In this document: positions 32,853 to 42,893 of the stretch, piece after piece | How the letters are laid out: each line of letters starts with the position of its first letter | How positions within the stretch are numbered: the stretch's first letter is position 1 | Assembly (NCBI RefSeq): GCF_003572205.1 | Contig: NZ_QXNY01000006.1 | Span: 475,087-539,086, forward strand | Direction of reading: 5' to 3' | Origin: Algihabitans albus | GTDB taxonomy: Bacteria > Pseudomonadota > Alphaproteobacteria > Kiloniellales > DSM-21159 | DNA: 64,000 bases | The notes under the pieces: model-generated | Database searches by the model: none | What the model saw: the letters and a program-made list of their open reading frames with translations, nothing else | Told to the model about the DNA's origin: nothing | Made by a program: the position numbers and the translations under genes

Positions 32853-33532
32853 AGTCCCAACAGGCCGGGGAGTTCCTCCAGGCCGGTCATGATCGCCTTG
32901 GGCTCGCCGGGCAGCCGGTCGAGCTGCAGACCGAAGCGGTTCATCCAGGCCACTTGGAAACCGAAGTTGGCGGCGCCGCGCGCGTCCCAGCCGTTGGTCG
33001 AGACGAAGGCGATCTCCGCCGGACCGGCGAGGCCGAAGCGGTCGATGGCCAGCTGATAAACGCGGGCGTCCGGCTTGTAGATGCCGACTTCCTCGACCGA
33101 AAGCGCTGCGTCCAGAAGATCGGCAAGGCCGGCGTGTTCGACGGCGGCGGCCAGCATCGTCGGCTCGCCGTTGGACAGGATCGCGGTCTTGAGGCCGCCG
33201 GCCCGCAGGCGCTCGAGCGTGGGGCGCACGTCGGGATAGGCGTCGAGGCGGAGGTAGAGCTGCATCAGCCGCTCGGCCAGGCCCGGCTCGTCGATCTCTT
33301 GCGCCTGCAGCGCGAAATCGAGTGCGTCGCGCGTCACCTGCCGGAAGTCGGCATGGGCGCCCATGAGACTGCGCAGCCAGGTGTACTCGAGCTGCTTCTG
33401 CCGCCAGGTTTGCGAGAGGGATGTCATCCGTTCGCCAAGCGTTGCGGCCTCGGCGGCGGCGGCCGAGTGAACGTCGAACAGCGTGCCGTAGGCATCGAAG
33501 ACGCAGGCCTTCACCCCGTCGAACGCGGTCAT
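32849..33532 (-). CDS. Haloacid dehalogenase-like hydrolase (type II)
   Basis: 227 residues from ATG 33532. HAD motifs: ACVFDAYGTLFDV (nucleophile Asp near residue 10), ILSNGE (motif II), YKPDARVYQLA (motif III Lys) and VSTNGWDARGAANFGF (motif IV). The FDAYGTLFDV and SSN/STNGWD-type motif are those of (S)-2-haloacid dehalogenases rather than phosphatases. It is the first gene of the overlapping trio; its start lies about 100 bases from the slt stop region. A role on a 2-haloacid or a related small acid is possible but untested. Confidence 0.85.
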   Translation of the reverse strand: MTAFDGVKACVFDAYGTLFDVHSAAAAEAATLGERMTSLSQTWRQKQLEYTWLRSLMGAHADFRQVTRDALDFALQAQEIDEPGLAERLMQLYLRLDAYPDVRPTLERLRAGGLKTAILSNGEPTMLAAAVEHAGLADLLDAALSVEEVGIYKPDARVYQLAIDRFGLAGPAEIAFVSTNGWDARGAANFGFQVAWMNRFGLQLDRLPGEPKAIMTGLEELPGLLGL

Positions 33533-33632
33533 AGCTTCCTCCCCAGGCTGCACCCCATCCTAACGATATACGAGCGTGGCAGTCGCGTTTTGAGCGACAT
33601 CGATGAGATGCCGCGACTACCTGCAGCTCTGC

Positions 33633-35630
33633 TTAGTCGGTTGCGGGGCCCCGCGCCAGCCGGAAGAGCGACGGCAGCGGCCTGGTCGGCAGGCCGAGCT
33701 TGCCGCGATAGATATAGGCCGCCTCGAGGACGCGCTGAACGTAGTTACGCGTCTCCGAGAAGGGGATGGATTCGATCCAGGTGATCTCGTCGACGGCCGG
33801 ATCGCGGGGATCGCCGTACTCCCGGATCCACTGATTGGCGCGTCCGGGTCCGGCGTTGTAGGCGGCGAGGACGAGAGGCAGGTAGCCGTCGTAGCGCGCC
33901 ACCATGTCGATCAGGAAGACGCGGCCCAGCGTGACGTTGAACTCCGGGTCGTCGACCAGCCGGGACAGGCTGTAGTCGAGCCCCAACTGGGCGGCCGTCT
34001 GCTTGGCCGTGGCTGGCATGAGCTGCATCAGGCCGCGGGCGCCCGCGCTGCTGACCGCGCCGGTCCAGAAGGAACTCTCCTGACGCATCAGGCCGAGCAC
34101 CAGGGCGGCTTCCTCCGGGGCGCCCAGATCGATCCCTTCCAGCACGGGGAAGAGGTGGTCCGCCAGAAGGTAGCCGTCGCGCCGCGCTCGCTTCGCCGTC
34201 CAGACGCGCTGATCGGGCCGTCGAAGCGCCTCGGCCAAATCGCCGATCATGCGCCAATCGACCTCGTCCTGCGTCTGCTGCCGCAGCGCTGCGAAGAAGC
34301 GAAAGACCAGGTCGTGCCGATCCAGCTCCGCAAGCCGCACGATCACGCGGACCAGTTCCAGCTCGTCGAACTGGCGGCGTCGGCTGTCCGGTACGGCCGC
34401 CGGTGGGTTGGCGACGACCGCGGGCACATCGCCCAGACGGGCAATCGCCATCTGACCGTAAAAGGTTTCTCCGTGAATCGCCGCGCGCCGCCACCACTGG
34501 GCGGCCTCTGCCGGCTTGCCGGCCCGGTCCAGCGTCTCGCCGGTCCAGAAGGCGCCGCGTGCCAGGCTGATTTGCGAGGACACGCCGGCGTAGAGCCGCT
34601 CGAAGTGCGGCTGCGCCATCTCCGGGTCGCCGAGCCAGTCGAGCGCGATCCAGCCGGCCAGGAACTCGGCCTCGGCGAAGTCGACGCCCGCCGTCAGGCC
34701 GTTTCCGCTGGCCAGCCGGTAGGCGACGGAGACATCGCCCAGCCGCAGGGCCCGTCGCGCCATCCAGGATCGAAGATCCCACCATTGCGCCGGATGGGCG
34801 ACGGCGACCGACACTGGATCGACCAGCTCGAGTGCCTCGCGGTAGCGGTCGGACCGCATGCGCCAGCGGGCTCGCTCGAACAACAGGCCCTCGTCGTTCT
34901 GCAGATGTGCCGGCACGCGCTCGATGGCACCGTCCACACCCGGCTCGCGCTTGGCCAGCTTGATCCGTGCGGTCGCCAACTCCGCGAAACCCGAGCCGAG
35001 ACGGCGGGCTTGGCGTTGCGCCGGCGTGCTGCGGCCTTCGAATACCAGTCGCTCGAAGCGTGCGCGCTCATCCTCCGGCGTCAGGTAGCGGCGGAAGCGC
35101 TCGTGGAAAGACATCTCGATGTCGCGTGGGAAGCTCGTTTCCCGCCAGGCCTGCCGGGCTTGCGCCACGGCTTCGGCTTCGCGCCCGATGTTCAGCAGCG
35201 CGGTGGCGTGCCGGGCCTTGCCGGTGCTGGTCACCGGCGGGTTGGCGGCGAACCAGGCCAACACTCGCGAGGCCGGTAGAGAGAGCGGCATGGCCTCCTC
35301 GGCCGCGCGGCGCAGAGCGCTGCGGCCGGGCCAACCCGGATGCGCCTCGACGAAATCGGCGATCTCGGCGAAGTTCGCCTCCGTCGCGGGATCGGTCAGG
35401 CGCAGCCAGCGTAGGACGTCGCGCAGCAAGGGGTCCTCGGCCACGGCCGTGGCGGCGATCGCCACGTCGTACTGCCGTGCGTCCGCGGCGGCAAAAGCCG
35501 TGCTGTAAAGATCGCGGTCGGCGCGGCTGAGCGTCTGCCCAATCGGTGTCTGGCCGGCCGCGGCGGCCGGCCAGGCGAGACCGGCCACAAGCAGACTGGC
35601 AAGGAGTGTGCGCAAGCGGTCGATCCTCAT
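33633..35630 (-). CDS. slt: Soluble lytic murein transglycosylase
   Basis: 665 residues with a signal peptide ([26 protein letters not shown]). A long superhelical U-domain of alpha repeats (about 40-460) precedes the C-terminal SLT domain, where [20 protein letters not shown] (catalytic Glu near 510) and [17 protein letters not shown] are diagnostic. It cleaves glycan strands, forming 1,6-anhydro-muropeptides, in the periplasm. It is divergent from dapA, with 158 bases between starts, an arrangement common in alphaproteobacteria. Confidence 0.93.
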   Translation of the reverse strand: MRIDRLRTLLASLLVAGLAWPAAAAGQTPIGQTLSRADRDLYSTAFAAADARQYDVAIAATAVAEDPLLRDVLRWLRLTDPATEANFAEIADFVEAHPGWPGRSALRRAAEEAMPLSLPASRVLAWFAANPPVTSTGKARHATALLNIGREAEAVAQARQAWRETSFPRDIEMSFHERFRRYLTPEDERARFERLVFEGRSTPAQRQARRLGSGFAELATARIKLAKREPGVDGAIERVPAHLQNDEGLLFERARWRMRSDRYREALELVDPVSVAVAHPAQWWDLRSWMARRALRLGDVSVAYRLASGNGLTAGVDFAEAEFLAGWIALDWLGDPEMAQPHFERLYAGVSSQISLARGAFWTGETLDRAGKPAEAAQWWRRAAIHGETFYGQMAIARLGDVPAVVANPPAAVPDSRRRQFDELELVRVIVRLAELDRHDLVFRFFAALRQQTQDEVDWRMIGDLAEALRRPDQRVWTAKRARRDGYLLADHLFPVLEGIDLGAPEEAALVLGLMRQESSFWTGAVSSAGARGLMQLMPATAKQTAAQLGLDYSLSRLVDDPEFNVTLGRVFLIDMVARYDGYLPLVLAAYNAGPGRANQWIREYGDPRDPAVDEITWIESIPFSETRNYVQRVLEAAYIYRGKLGLPTRPLPSLFRLARGPATD

Positions 35631-35788
35631 GTCGGTGGAGCCTTCTCAAGGTAACAAGACGGCGGAAACGCCGAAAGCCTCTGCCGCTTGCTGCCCAAGG
35701 GGCGCGGCGATATGGTGCAGTCACCGCTCGCCCGTATCCTGGCGAGAAGATGTGAAGATTTACTTCCCGTTTGAAGGAAACCTAGGCG

Positions 35789-36676
35789 ATGTCCGGGCCG
35801 TTGTTCACCGGTTCTATCACAGCGATGATCACTCCCTTTGCCGACGGTGCCGTCGACGAGGCGGCTTTTCGCAAATTCATCGACTGGCAGATCGCCGAAG
35901 GCAGCGATGCTCTCGTGCCGGTGGGCACGACGGGCGAGTCGCCGACCTTGACCCATGCGGAGCACAAGGCGGTGGTGGAGATCTGCGTCGACCAGGTGGC
36001 GGGCCGCGTGCCCGTGATCGCCGGGACCGGGTCCAACTCCACGGCCGAAGCCATCGACTTCGCGCGGCACGCTCAGGAGGCCGGTGCCGACGCCGCGCTG
36101 GTTGTCACGCCTTACTACAACAAGCCCAGCCAGGAAGGGCTCTATCAGCACTACAAGGCGATCCACGACGCCGGCGATCTGCCGATCCTCATCTACAACA
36201 TCCCGGGCCGGTCGGTCGTCGACATGACCGTCGAGACCATGGCGCGGCTCGCCGAGTTGCCGCGCATCGTCGGTGTCAAGGATGCCACGGCCGATATTTT
36301 GCGTCCCTGGAAGACGCGCGATGCCATCGGTCCCGACTTCGCGCTGATCTCCGGCGAAGACGCCACGATCGTGCCGTTCCTGGCAATGGGCGGGCATGGC
36401 TGCATCTCCGTTACCTCGAACGTCGCGCCGCGGCTCTGCAGTTCTCTCCACAAGGCCTGGCAGGCCGGCCGGATGAGCGAGGTTACGGAGATCAACGACC
36501 GCCTGATGCCCCTGCACGAGGCCCTCTTCATCGAGCCGAGCCCGCAGCCCGCCAAGTATGCGCTCTCGCTGATGGGTCATCTTCAGAACGAGCTTCGCCT
36601 GCCTTTGGTTCCGGTGGCGGCCGAGACCGAACAGCGGGTCCGCACGGCTATGGTCCATGCGGGGCTGATCAACTAG
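35789..36676 (+). CDS. dapA: 4-hydroxy-tetrahydrodipicolinate synthase
   Basis: 295 residues. GTTGESPTL (near 46) binds the pyruvate carboxylate, YYNKPSQEG (near 110) holds the catalytic Tyr and IVGVKDAT (near 165) the Schiff-base Lys. It condenses pyruvate with aspartate semialdehyde, the first step to lysine and diaminopimelate. AAGGA lies 12 bases before ATG. smpB follows 23 bases downstream, the usual alphaproteobacterial order. Confidence 0.96.
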   Translation: MSGPLFTGSITAMITPFADGAVDEAAFRKFIDWQIAEGSDALVPVGTTGESPTLTHAEHKAVVEICVDQVAGRVPVIAGTGSNSTAEAIDFARHAQEAGADAALVVTPYYNKPSQEGLYQHYKAIHDAGDLPILIYNIPGRSVVDMTVETMARLAELPRIVGVKDATADILRPWKTRDAIGPDFALISGEDATIVPFLAMGGHGCISVTSNVAPRLCSSLHKAWQAGRMSEVTEINDRLMPLHEALFIEPSPQPAKYALSLMGHLQNELRLPLVPVAAETEQRVRTAMVHAGLIN

Positions 36677-36699
36677 CTCGGCGTTCCTATTCTTCTGGC

Positions 36700-37158
36700 A
36701 TGACTCCCAACCGACCCGTTGCCCAGAACCGCAAGGCGCGGCACGAATTCTCCATTGAGGACAGCTTCGAAGCCGGGCTCGCGCTCACCGGCTCCGAGGT
36801 GAAGTCCCTGCGTGCCGGACGCGCGAACATCGGTCAGTCCTTTGCCGTCGACAGGAACGGCGAGCTGTGGCTGATGAACGCTCATATCTCCGAGTACGCT
36901 CCGGCGGCCCGCTTCGGACACGACCCCCTCAGGCCGCGCAAGCTGCTGCTGCACAGGCGCGAACTCAACAGACTGCTGGGCCAGGTCAAGCGTGAGGGCT
37001 ACGCGTTGGTTCCCCTCTCGATCTACTTCAACCGCCGCGGTGTCGCGAAGCTGAACCTCGGCCTTGCCCGCGGCAAGAAGAAGGCCGACAAGCGCGAGGA
37101 CATCAAGAAACGCGACTGGGACCGTCAGAAGCAGCGCCTCCTACGGGCACAGAACTGA
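36700..37158 (+). CDS. smpB: tmRNA-binding protein SmpB
   Basis: 152 residues. [23 protein letters not shown] opens the OB fold, SEVKSLR and NAHISEY are conserved tmRNA contacts, and the basic C-terminal tail ([14 protein letters not shown]) enters the ribosomal decoding and mRNA path. Together with tmRNA it rescues stalled ribosomes. No tmRNA gene is found in this window. The gene ends the dapA-smpB unit. Confidence 0.96.
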   Translation: MTPNRPVAQNRKARHEFSIEDSFEAGLALTGSEVKSLRAGRANIGQSFAVDRNGELWLMNAHISEYAPAARFGHDPLRPRKLLLHRRELNRLLGQVKREGYALVPLSIYFNRRGVAKLNLGLARGKKKADKREDIKKRDWDRQKQRLLRAQN

Positions 37159-37192
37159 GGCGCGCGCGCCTGGGATCGCACAGGCTTCAGTG

Positions 37193-37262
37193 CATTCATA
37201 TCGAAGTAAAGATAATTTTTTCAATATATTATGAAATTTTTCTGCATCTACTTATGAGCTTC
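37193..37262. other. A/T-rich spacer between convergent smpB and Nudix genes
   Basis: Seventy bases that are strongly A/T (runs such as AATTTTTTCAATATATTATG), in sharp contrast with the surroundings. Weak dyad symmetry (TTTTTCA...TGAAATT) and T-runs on both strands would suit a bidirectional transcription end. No gene is supported. Confidence 0.4.
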
Positions 37263-37269
37263 AAGCAGG

Positions 37270-37881
37270 TTAGGTCCGCCGGCTCATCTGCCGATGGCCG
37301 CGCCAGGTGAGGGCGCGCACCGGGGCGGGGGCATCGAGCTGCCGCGCGGCTTCTTCGATCACCAACCGCGTCACCTCCGCCATTCGCAGGGCCGGCAACG
37401 TCGGCAGCGGGGCCCAGCGCAGATCCTCCAGTTCGCCGTCGCCGCCCAGTCGCCCCTCGGCCAACGCGCCGTCCGTCAGGAAGAAGCGCGTGTGGAAGCG
37501 GATCGGCGATCCGGCCGGCGTGATGGCGCGCGCGATCAGCCGCAGGTCCTCGAAGGCGGGCGCCAGTCCCGCTTCGGCAAAGCGGGACCATCGGGACACC
37601 GGTTGTGGGCTGTCCGGGCCGTTTGGCCGGCCGACCAGCAGTCCCGTTTCCTCAGTTGTTTCGCGCAGGGCGCAGCGGGCCAGGGCGAGCAGTCGACGCC
37701 GCGTGGCGGCGTCGACTGCGCCTTCGACCTGCGGGAGGGCCTCCAGGAAGCCGCTCGGGTGTCGATCGATCGCTTCGAGGCGCCCGCCGGGCGTGACGTA
37801 GACGCCCGGCATGAAGCGTGTCGCGGCATGACGGCGGCCAAGCAGGATCTCGGCGGTGCCACGCCTTGGCCGTCGCAGCAA
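37270..37881 (-). CDS. Nudix hydrolase with an insertion in the Nudix box
   Basis: 203 residues from TTG 37881. Similarity to the fold extends about nine codons further upstream (KPQDAAGLIL) where no ATG, GTG or TTG exists, so the real start may be a rare codon. The Nudix box is split: PGGRLEAID and ALRETTEETGLLVG are about 38 residues apart, a layout seen in the NUDT19/CoA-diphosphatase-like branch. It would hydrolyse a nucleoside diphosphate-X compound. The gene follows the S41 protease by 78 bases on the same strand. Confidence 0.78.
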   Translation of the reverse strand: MLRRPRRGTAEILLGRRHAATRFMPGVYVTPGGRLEAIDRHPSGFLEALPQVEGAVDAATRRRLLALARCALRETTEETGLLVGRPNGPDSPQPVSRWSRFAEAGLAPAFEDLRLIARAITPAGSPIRFHTRFFLTDGALAEGRLGGDGELEDLRWAPLPTLPALRMAEVTRLVIEEAARQLDAPAPVRALTWRGHRQMSRRT

Positions 37882-37959
37882 GATCAGCCCGGCGGCGTCT
37901 TGCGGTTTAACAGGAGATGTTTTCTCTAAGATATTGTTTTTAGGTCCGAAAAAATCGCA

Positions 37960-39528
37960 TCAGTCGAAGCGTGCGGCCTCTTTGACGCGGCCGGCGGTAT
38001 TGACCGGGCTGCCGATGGCACTGGCGTAAAGGCTGGGATCGAGAATGAGCTGCAAGGCGACTTCTACGTCGAGTTCGCCTTCGCTGTCTCGGGTCGGGCA
38101 GAGCGCGCGCAGTTGCTGCAGCCCGTCCTCGTCGTCGATATCCACGGGTGCCTGACGCTGGCGGCTGGGGATCAGCAGTTCGCCGCCGCGCAGGCGGGTG
38201 AGGGTGGCCGGTAGATCGCGGCTGTCGTCCGCGATGCAGACATCCGGCAAGACGCCGCGTTTGTGCAGGGCGTAGCCCGAGGGGGCATGGAAGCGTGCCC
38301 AGGTCAGCGTCAACTCGCCTTCATTCGGCAGCCGCAGCACGGTCTGGACCGTTCCCTTGCCGAAGGAATTTGAGCCGACGACGATGGCCTTGCGGCTGTC
38401 CTGCAGGGCGGCCGCCACGATCTCCGAGGCCGAGGCCGAGTTGCCGTTGATCAGAACGACGATCGGCAGCTGGCCGATCAGATCGTCGCGTCGCGCCTCG
38501 AAATACTGGTGGCTGTCCGGATGGCGGCCGTGGGTGGAGACGATCCGGCCGTCCGCGACGAAGAGGTCGGCGACCGAGACCGCCTGATCGAGCAGGCCGC
38601 CCGGATTGTCGCGCAGATCGATGATGAAGCCCTGCAGGTCTTCGCCGATCTCCCGCTCGGCGCGGAAGATCTTCTCCCGCAGGGTCTGGGTGGTCGATTG
38701 GTTGAAGCCGGCCACGCGGATGACCGCCACGTCGTCGGCACGACGGTAGGTTACGGTCTGCGGAACGATGTGATCGCGCTCGATATCGACCTCGAAAGGC
38801 TCCGGCAGGTCGGCGCGGCGCACGCTGACCCGCACGTAGGTCCCGATCGGACCGCGCAGAGTCCGGACGACGTCCCGCTGGTCCATCCCGGCGGCGGGCC
38901 GGCCGGCGATGGTGACGATCAGGTCTTCGTCCTGCAGGCCGGCGGCTTCGGCCGGCGTTTCCTCCATCACGGAGACAAGGCGAACGCCGTCGTCCTCGAC
39001 GCGAATGCGTACGCCGATGCCGCCGAAGCCGTCGCGGCTGGCGCGGTTCTCACGCGCCTCTTCGCGGCCGGCATAGCGGGAGTAGGCGTCGAGTTCGGCC
39101 ACCATGCCGTCGAAGACCGCCTCGTAAACGTCTTCCGCCCGGGATTCGCCCAGCGCGGGAGAGAGGCGTCTGCCTTCCTCGATCGCGGAGGCCGTCAGCC
39201 GGGCCCAGCCGGTGCTGTCGCGCGGTGACGGGGCCGGCAGGCTGCGGAGCACCGCTTCGTCGTACGCCACGGTGACCTTGCCGTTTTCGAAGTCGAAGCT
39301 GAGTTCAGGGTCGATCTGCGTCACGGCCTCGAGCCCCGCCAGGGCCAGATCGTCGACCTCCACGTCCTCGATATAGACCGCGGTGACGTCCTGATATCCG
39401 GCGATGAACATCCGCTCGGCCCGCGAGGGCTCGTAGGCGGTCGGCTGGCTGCGCAACTCCTGTGTCGTACAGGCGCCCAGAGCGATGCCGGCGACGGCAA
39501 GCGAGATGGCGAGGTGGCGAAACGACAT
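37960..39528 (-). CDS. S41 family C-terminal processing protease, lipoprotein
   Basis: 522 residues from ATG 39528, giving a lipoprotein signal (SFRHLAISLAVAGIALGAC). A PDZ domain (about 190-275; GGIGVRIRVEDDGVRLVSV, AGLQDEDLIVTIAG) is followed by the protease core: FIIDLRDNPGG, the catalytic Ser in NGNSASASE (near 365) and the Lys in SFGKGTVQT (near 390). Ctp/Prc proteases trim periplasmic or envelope proteins. The C-terminal extension after 430 is not typical of CtpA. It lies 237 bases downstream of rnr. Confidence 0.9.
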   Translation of the reverse strand: MSFRHLAISLAVAGIALGACTTQELRSQPTAYEPSRAERMFIAGYQDVTAVYIEDVEVDDLALAGLEAVTQIDPELSFDFENGKVTVAYDEAVLRSLPAPSPRDSTGWARLTASAIEEGRRLSPALGESRAEDVYEAVFDGMVAELDAYSRYAGREEARENRASRDGFGGIGVRIRVEDDGVRLVSVMEETPAEAAGLQDEDLIVTIAGRPAAGMDQRDVVRTLRGPIGTYVRVSVRRADLPEPFEVDIERDHIVPQTVTYRRADDVAVIRVAGFNQSTTQTLREKIFRAEREIGEDLQGFIIDLRDNPGGLLDQAVSVADLFVADGRIVSTHGRHPDSHQYFEARRDDLIGQLPIVVLINGNSASASEIVAAALQDSRKAIVVGSNSFGKGTVQTVLRLPNEGELTLTWARFHAPSGYALHKRGVLPDVCIADDSRDLPATLTRLRGGELLIPSRQRQAPVDIDDEDGLQQLRALCPTRDSEGELDVEVALQLILDPSLYASAIGSPVNTAGRVKEAARFD

Positions 39529-39765
39529 GTAGTCCCCGCTGTAGAGGCGGCCCGAAAGCGGCAGGATCCGGGCGCGAAGCCCATTAAAAGCAACGCATCT
39601 TATGCCAGTGGCGCCCGAAGCCGCAGCCGAAAAAACCATGTGATCGGTTCCGGCTAGCGGTTTCTGCTCCCGTGCTGCTTGCGGACCTTCAGGCCGACGC
39701 TGGCTTTACGAGACTATAGGACAGAAGACGTAAACGAGAGCTTGCCGCTTTCGAGGTAGAGCGGT

Positions 39766-42090
39766 TCAGCGGCTGCGGCGAACCCTGGAACGGCGCGCCT
39801 GCGGCGTGCGTTTCCGATCTTTTCTGTCAGAGCTTTGTTTTGTTTTTAAATTACTTGGCGTTTTTTTCTCGCTTGAATTCTTAGCTTTATGATGGCCGGA
39901 GCTGGGCTGTTTTTCAGTGTCTTCCGCGTGATCGGGATCCGCGAGGTGCAGCACCAGACCGCCCGTCGTACGGTCCGCTTCGACCAGGCGAACCGGCAGC
40001 AGCTCGCCCAAGCGGTAGCGTCGGCCCCAGCGACGTCCGACGAGGCAATGCTGCCGCTCGTCATGGACGTAGAAGTCGTCCGGCAGGCTCGAGATCGGAA
40101 TCAGCCCGTCGGCGCCGCTCTCGATCAGGGTGACGAACAGGCCGAACCTGGTGACTCCGTTGACCCTCCCCTCGAAGGTGGCGCCGACTCTGTCGGACAG
40201 GAAGGCGGCGGTCATGCGGTCGACGGCGTCGCGTTCGGCCGCCATGGCCGCTCGCTCGGTCATGGAGATCTGTTCGCCGATCGCCTTGAACTGGGTGGCC
40301 TGCGCCTCCGTCAGTCCGTCGCCGCCCAATTTCAGGCCGCGGATCAGGGCGCGATGGACCAGCAGGTCGGCGTAGCGCCGGATCGGCGAAGTGAAGTGGG
40401 CGTAGCGCTGCAACGCCAGCCCGAAGTGACCGAGGTTCTCGGGGCTGTAGACGGCCTGGGACTGACAGCGCAGGACCAGCTCGCTGACCATGTTGGCGTG
40501 GGGTGTGCCGACGGCCTGCTCCAGAACCCGCTTGAAGGTCTTCGGACGGATCACCTGGCCCTTGGCGAGGCGGATGCCCATGCCGTCCAGCACTTCGCGC
40601 AGGGCATCGACCTTCTGCGGATCCGGCAGATCGTGCACGCGGTACATGCAGGGCTGGCGCAGCCGCTCCAGCTCACCGGCGGCGGCCACGTTGGCGCAGA
40701 TCATCAGTTCTTCGATGACCCGGTGACTGTCCAGCCGCTGGCGCGGCTCTATGCCGGCCACATCGCCTTCGTCGTTCAGCAGGATCCGCCGTTCCGGCAT
40801 GTCCAGTTCGAGCGTGCCGCGGTTGCGCCGGTTGGTCAGCAGCGCCTGGAAGGCGCCGTAGAGCGGCCGAATCACCGGATCGAGCAGCGGCCCGCTGGTG
40901 TCGTCCGGCGCGCCGTCCATCGCGGCTTGCACCTGCTCGTAGGTCAGCCGGGCCGCCGAGCGCATGACGCCGCGCAGGAAGCGCCAGGCCATCAGCTCGC
41001 CCTCGGCGTCGATGGTCATCCAGACCGCCAGGCAGCCACGGTCCTCCTTGGGGCGCAGGGAGCACCAGCCGTTGGACAGCGCCTCCGGCAGCATCGGCAC
41101 CACCCGGTCCGGGAAGTAGGCCGAGTTGCCGCGTGCCCGCGCTTCGCGGTCCAGGGCGCTGTCAGGCTGAACGTAGTGGGCGACGTCGGCGATCGCGACC
41201 AGCAGGCGCCAGCCGCCGTGATTCTTCGCCTCGTCGTCGGGCTCGGCGTAGACCGCGTCGTCGAAGTCCCGCGCATCCGCCCCGTCGATTGTCACCAGGG
41301 GGATATCGCGCAGGTTGTCGCGGCCCTTGGCACCGACGGTTACCGCCGCCTCCGCCTCCGCCTCTGCTTCTTCGGGGAAGGCCGTGCGCAGGCCGTGTTC
41401 GTGGATGGCGACCAGGGAGAGCGCGCGCTGGTTGTCGAGGCTGCCCAGCCGCTCGACCACGCGCACGTCGCGCAGTCCCATGCGGGGGTGGTAGCTCTTG
41501 ACCTCGGCCAACACCAGTTCGCCGGGCTTGGCACCGGCGGCGTCCGGCGGATTGAGAACGTAGTCCTGCTTGGCGCGTTTGTCCGTCGGGCGCAGCCGGC
41601 CGCCCTGGGAGGTCATCTCGTAGAGGCCGAGTACGCGCCGGGGGGAGCGGCCGATGCGGCGAATGACCTTGCCCTCGTAGACGCCGTCCTCGACCCGCGC
41701 GAGCTTGGCCAGCGCCTGGTCGCCGACGGCCAAGGCGGCGCGGCTGCTCCGTCCGGCGCTCAGGTAGATGCGCGGCGGAGGGCCGGAGTCTTCTTCCGCC
41801 CAGTTCGCCGGCTTGGCGATCAGCTCGCCGTCTTCGTCGAGGCCGACGACCTCGACCACGCCGACCGGCGGCAAGCGGTCGGGCGGTGCGAGCTTCTTCT
41901 TGCCCTTGTCCTCGAGCTTGCCCTGTTCCTGCAGCTCCAGCAGCACCTCGCGCAGACGCCGGCGCTGGGCGCCCTTCAGCTCGAAGGCGCGGGCGATGTC
42001 GCGCTTGTCCACGGGAGTCGGGCTGTCTTCGATGTAGCGCAGGATCTCCGTCGTATCGGGGAAATCCTCCAGAAAGTCTTCGCGGGCCAC
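39766..42090 (-). CDS. rnr: Exoribonuclease R
   Basis: 774 residues. An N-terminal winged-helix region (about 10-65) and cold-shock OB folds precede the RNB domain (about 260-600; TIDGADARDFDDAVYAEPDD with the metal-binding Asp cluster). The S1 domain (ATFEGRVNGVTRFGLFVTL) is near 640. A lysine/serine-rich tail of about 55 residues ends RRSRVRRSR; its DNA (39836-39890) is unusually A/T-rich. RNase R degrades structured RNA 3' to 5' and works with SmpB/tmRNA. In many relatives topA is directly upstream; here a two-gene insert separates them. Confidence 0.95.
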   Translation of the reverse strand: MAREDFLEDFPDTTEILRYIEDSPTPVDKRDIARAFELKGAQRRRLREVLLELQEQGKLEDKGKKKLAPPDRLPPVGVVEVVGLDEDGELIAKPANWAEEDSGPPPRIYLSAGRSSRAALAVGDQALAKLARVEDGVYEGKVIRRIGRSPRRVLGLYEMTSQGGRLRPTDKRAKQDYVLNPPDAAGAKPGELVLAEVKSYHPRMGLRDVRVVERLGSLDNQRALSLVAIHEHGLRTAFPEEAEAEAEAAVTVGAKGRDNLRDIPLVTIDGADARDFDDAVYAEPDDEAKNHGGWRLLVAIADVAHYVQPDSALDREARARGNSAYFPDRVVPMLPEALSNGWCSLRPKEDRGCLAVWMTIDAEGELMAWRFLRGVMRSAARLTYEQVQAAMDGAPDDTSGPLLDPVIRPLYGAFQALLTNRRNRGTLELDMPERRILLNDEGDVAGIEPRQRLDSHRVIEELMICANVAAAGELERLRQPCMYRVHDLPDPQKVDALREVLDGMGIRLAKGQVIRPKTFKRVLEQAVGTPHANMVSELVLRCQSQAVYSPENLGHFGLALQRYAHFTSPIRRYADLLVHRALIRGLKLGGDGLTEAQATQFKAIGEQISMTERAAMAAERDAVDRMTAAFLSDRVGATFEGRVNGVTRFGLFVTLIESGADGLIPISSLPDDFYVHDERQHCLVGRRWGRRYRLGELLPVRLVEADRTTGGLVLHLADPDHAEDTEKQPSSGHHKAKNSSEKKTPSNLKTKQSSDRKDRKRTPQARRSRVRRSR

Positions 42091-42197
42091 GGGGGCTCCT
42101 TACTTGCGGCGCGCGCGCCTTGAGCCGGGATAGTAAGCGGATCGGAATCCCAGAGCTAGGTTTCCTTGCCGGTCGGGTCGCTGTCTCTTGCCATTAT

Positions 42198-42213
42198 ATG
42201 AACTCGAGTTCAT
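42198..42213. promoter_or_regulatory. Perfect 16-bp palindrome, TetR operator
   Basis: ATGAACTCGAGTTCAT reads identically on both strands. It ends nine bases before the TetR start codon, the classic place for a TetR-family autorepressor site, and lies about 108 bases from the divergent rnr start. Confidence 0.7.
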
Positions 42214-42222
42214 GAATGTGGC

Positions 42223-42825
42223 ATGGATGATGTCTCTCCTCACGCCGGCCGGCCTCGGAGCTTCGATCCGGATGCGGTGCTGGATGCGGCGCTGACCGCT
42301 TTTCATCGTTACGGCCTGTCTGCGGCCACCTACGACGTGCTGGAACGGGCGACGGGCCTGCACCGGCAGAGCCTCGTCTATGCCTTCGGCGACAAGCGCG
42401 CGCTCTTCGAAGCCGCGCTGCGGCGCTACGCGGAACGGCGGGTGGAGGAGGTGGTGGCCTGCCTGACGGCGCCCGGATCTCCGGCGGCCGGCATCAAGGG
42501 CGCCTTTGCCCTCTGGCTCGAGGATGCGCGCAACGAGGCGCGGCGCGGGTGCTTGCTGGTCAACACGGCCGGCGAGGTCGGGCGGCGGGACGAAGCCCTG
42601 GCCGACATTGTCGAGGCGGCCACCGACCGGCTGACCGCTGCCTTCGAAGAGGCCTTCTCTCGTGCCCGCGCGGCCGGCGAGCTGCGAACCGAGGCCGCGC
42701 CGCAAGCCCTCGCCGACTGCGCGGTGGTCCTGGGCGACGGGGCCCTGCTGCATGCACGCGCCTCGGGCCAGGCGCAGCGTGCCGAAGCCAGCATCGCGGC
42801 CTTCCTGACGACCGTCGTTGGCTAG
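42223..42825 (+). CDS. TetR-family transcriptional regulator
   Basis: 200 residues. The N-terminal HTH is FDPDAVLDAALTAFHRYGLSAATYDVLERATGLHRQSLVYAFGDKRALF (shown here by its ends: starts near residue 13 and finishes near 62), with recognition helix around HRQSLVYAF. The C-terminal TetR_C-like ligand domain has CLLVNTAGEVG, typical of the AcrR/COG1309 branch close to NemR/YxaF. It most likely represses itself and the AhpD-like gene 68 bases downstream through the palindrome at 42198-42213. Inducer unknown; an electrophile or quinone is plausible for this branch. Confidence 0.88.
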   Translation: MDDVSPHAGRPRSFDPDAVLDAALTAFHRYGLSAATYDVLERATGLHRQSLVYAFGDKRALFEAALRRYAERRVEEVVACLTAPGSPAAGIKGAFALWLEDARNEARRGCLLVNTAGEVGRRDEALADIVEAATDRLTAAFEEAFSRARAAGELRTEAAPQALADCAVVLGDGALLHARASGQAQRAEASIAAFLTTVVG

Positions 42826-42893
42826 CGACGCGACACCTCTGCTCGACAAAAGACCGCCAAATTTATGAATAGATAATCATGAAGGGAACGACG

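Noticed and set aside
39889..42123. Long plus-strand open frame opposite rnr
   Set aside because: Antisense to the RNase R coding sequence; no protein family resemblance.
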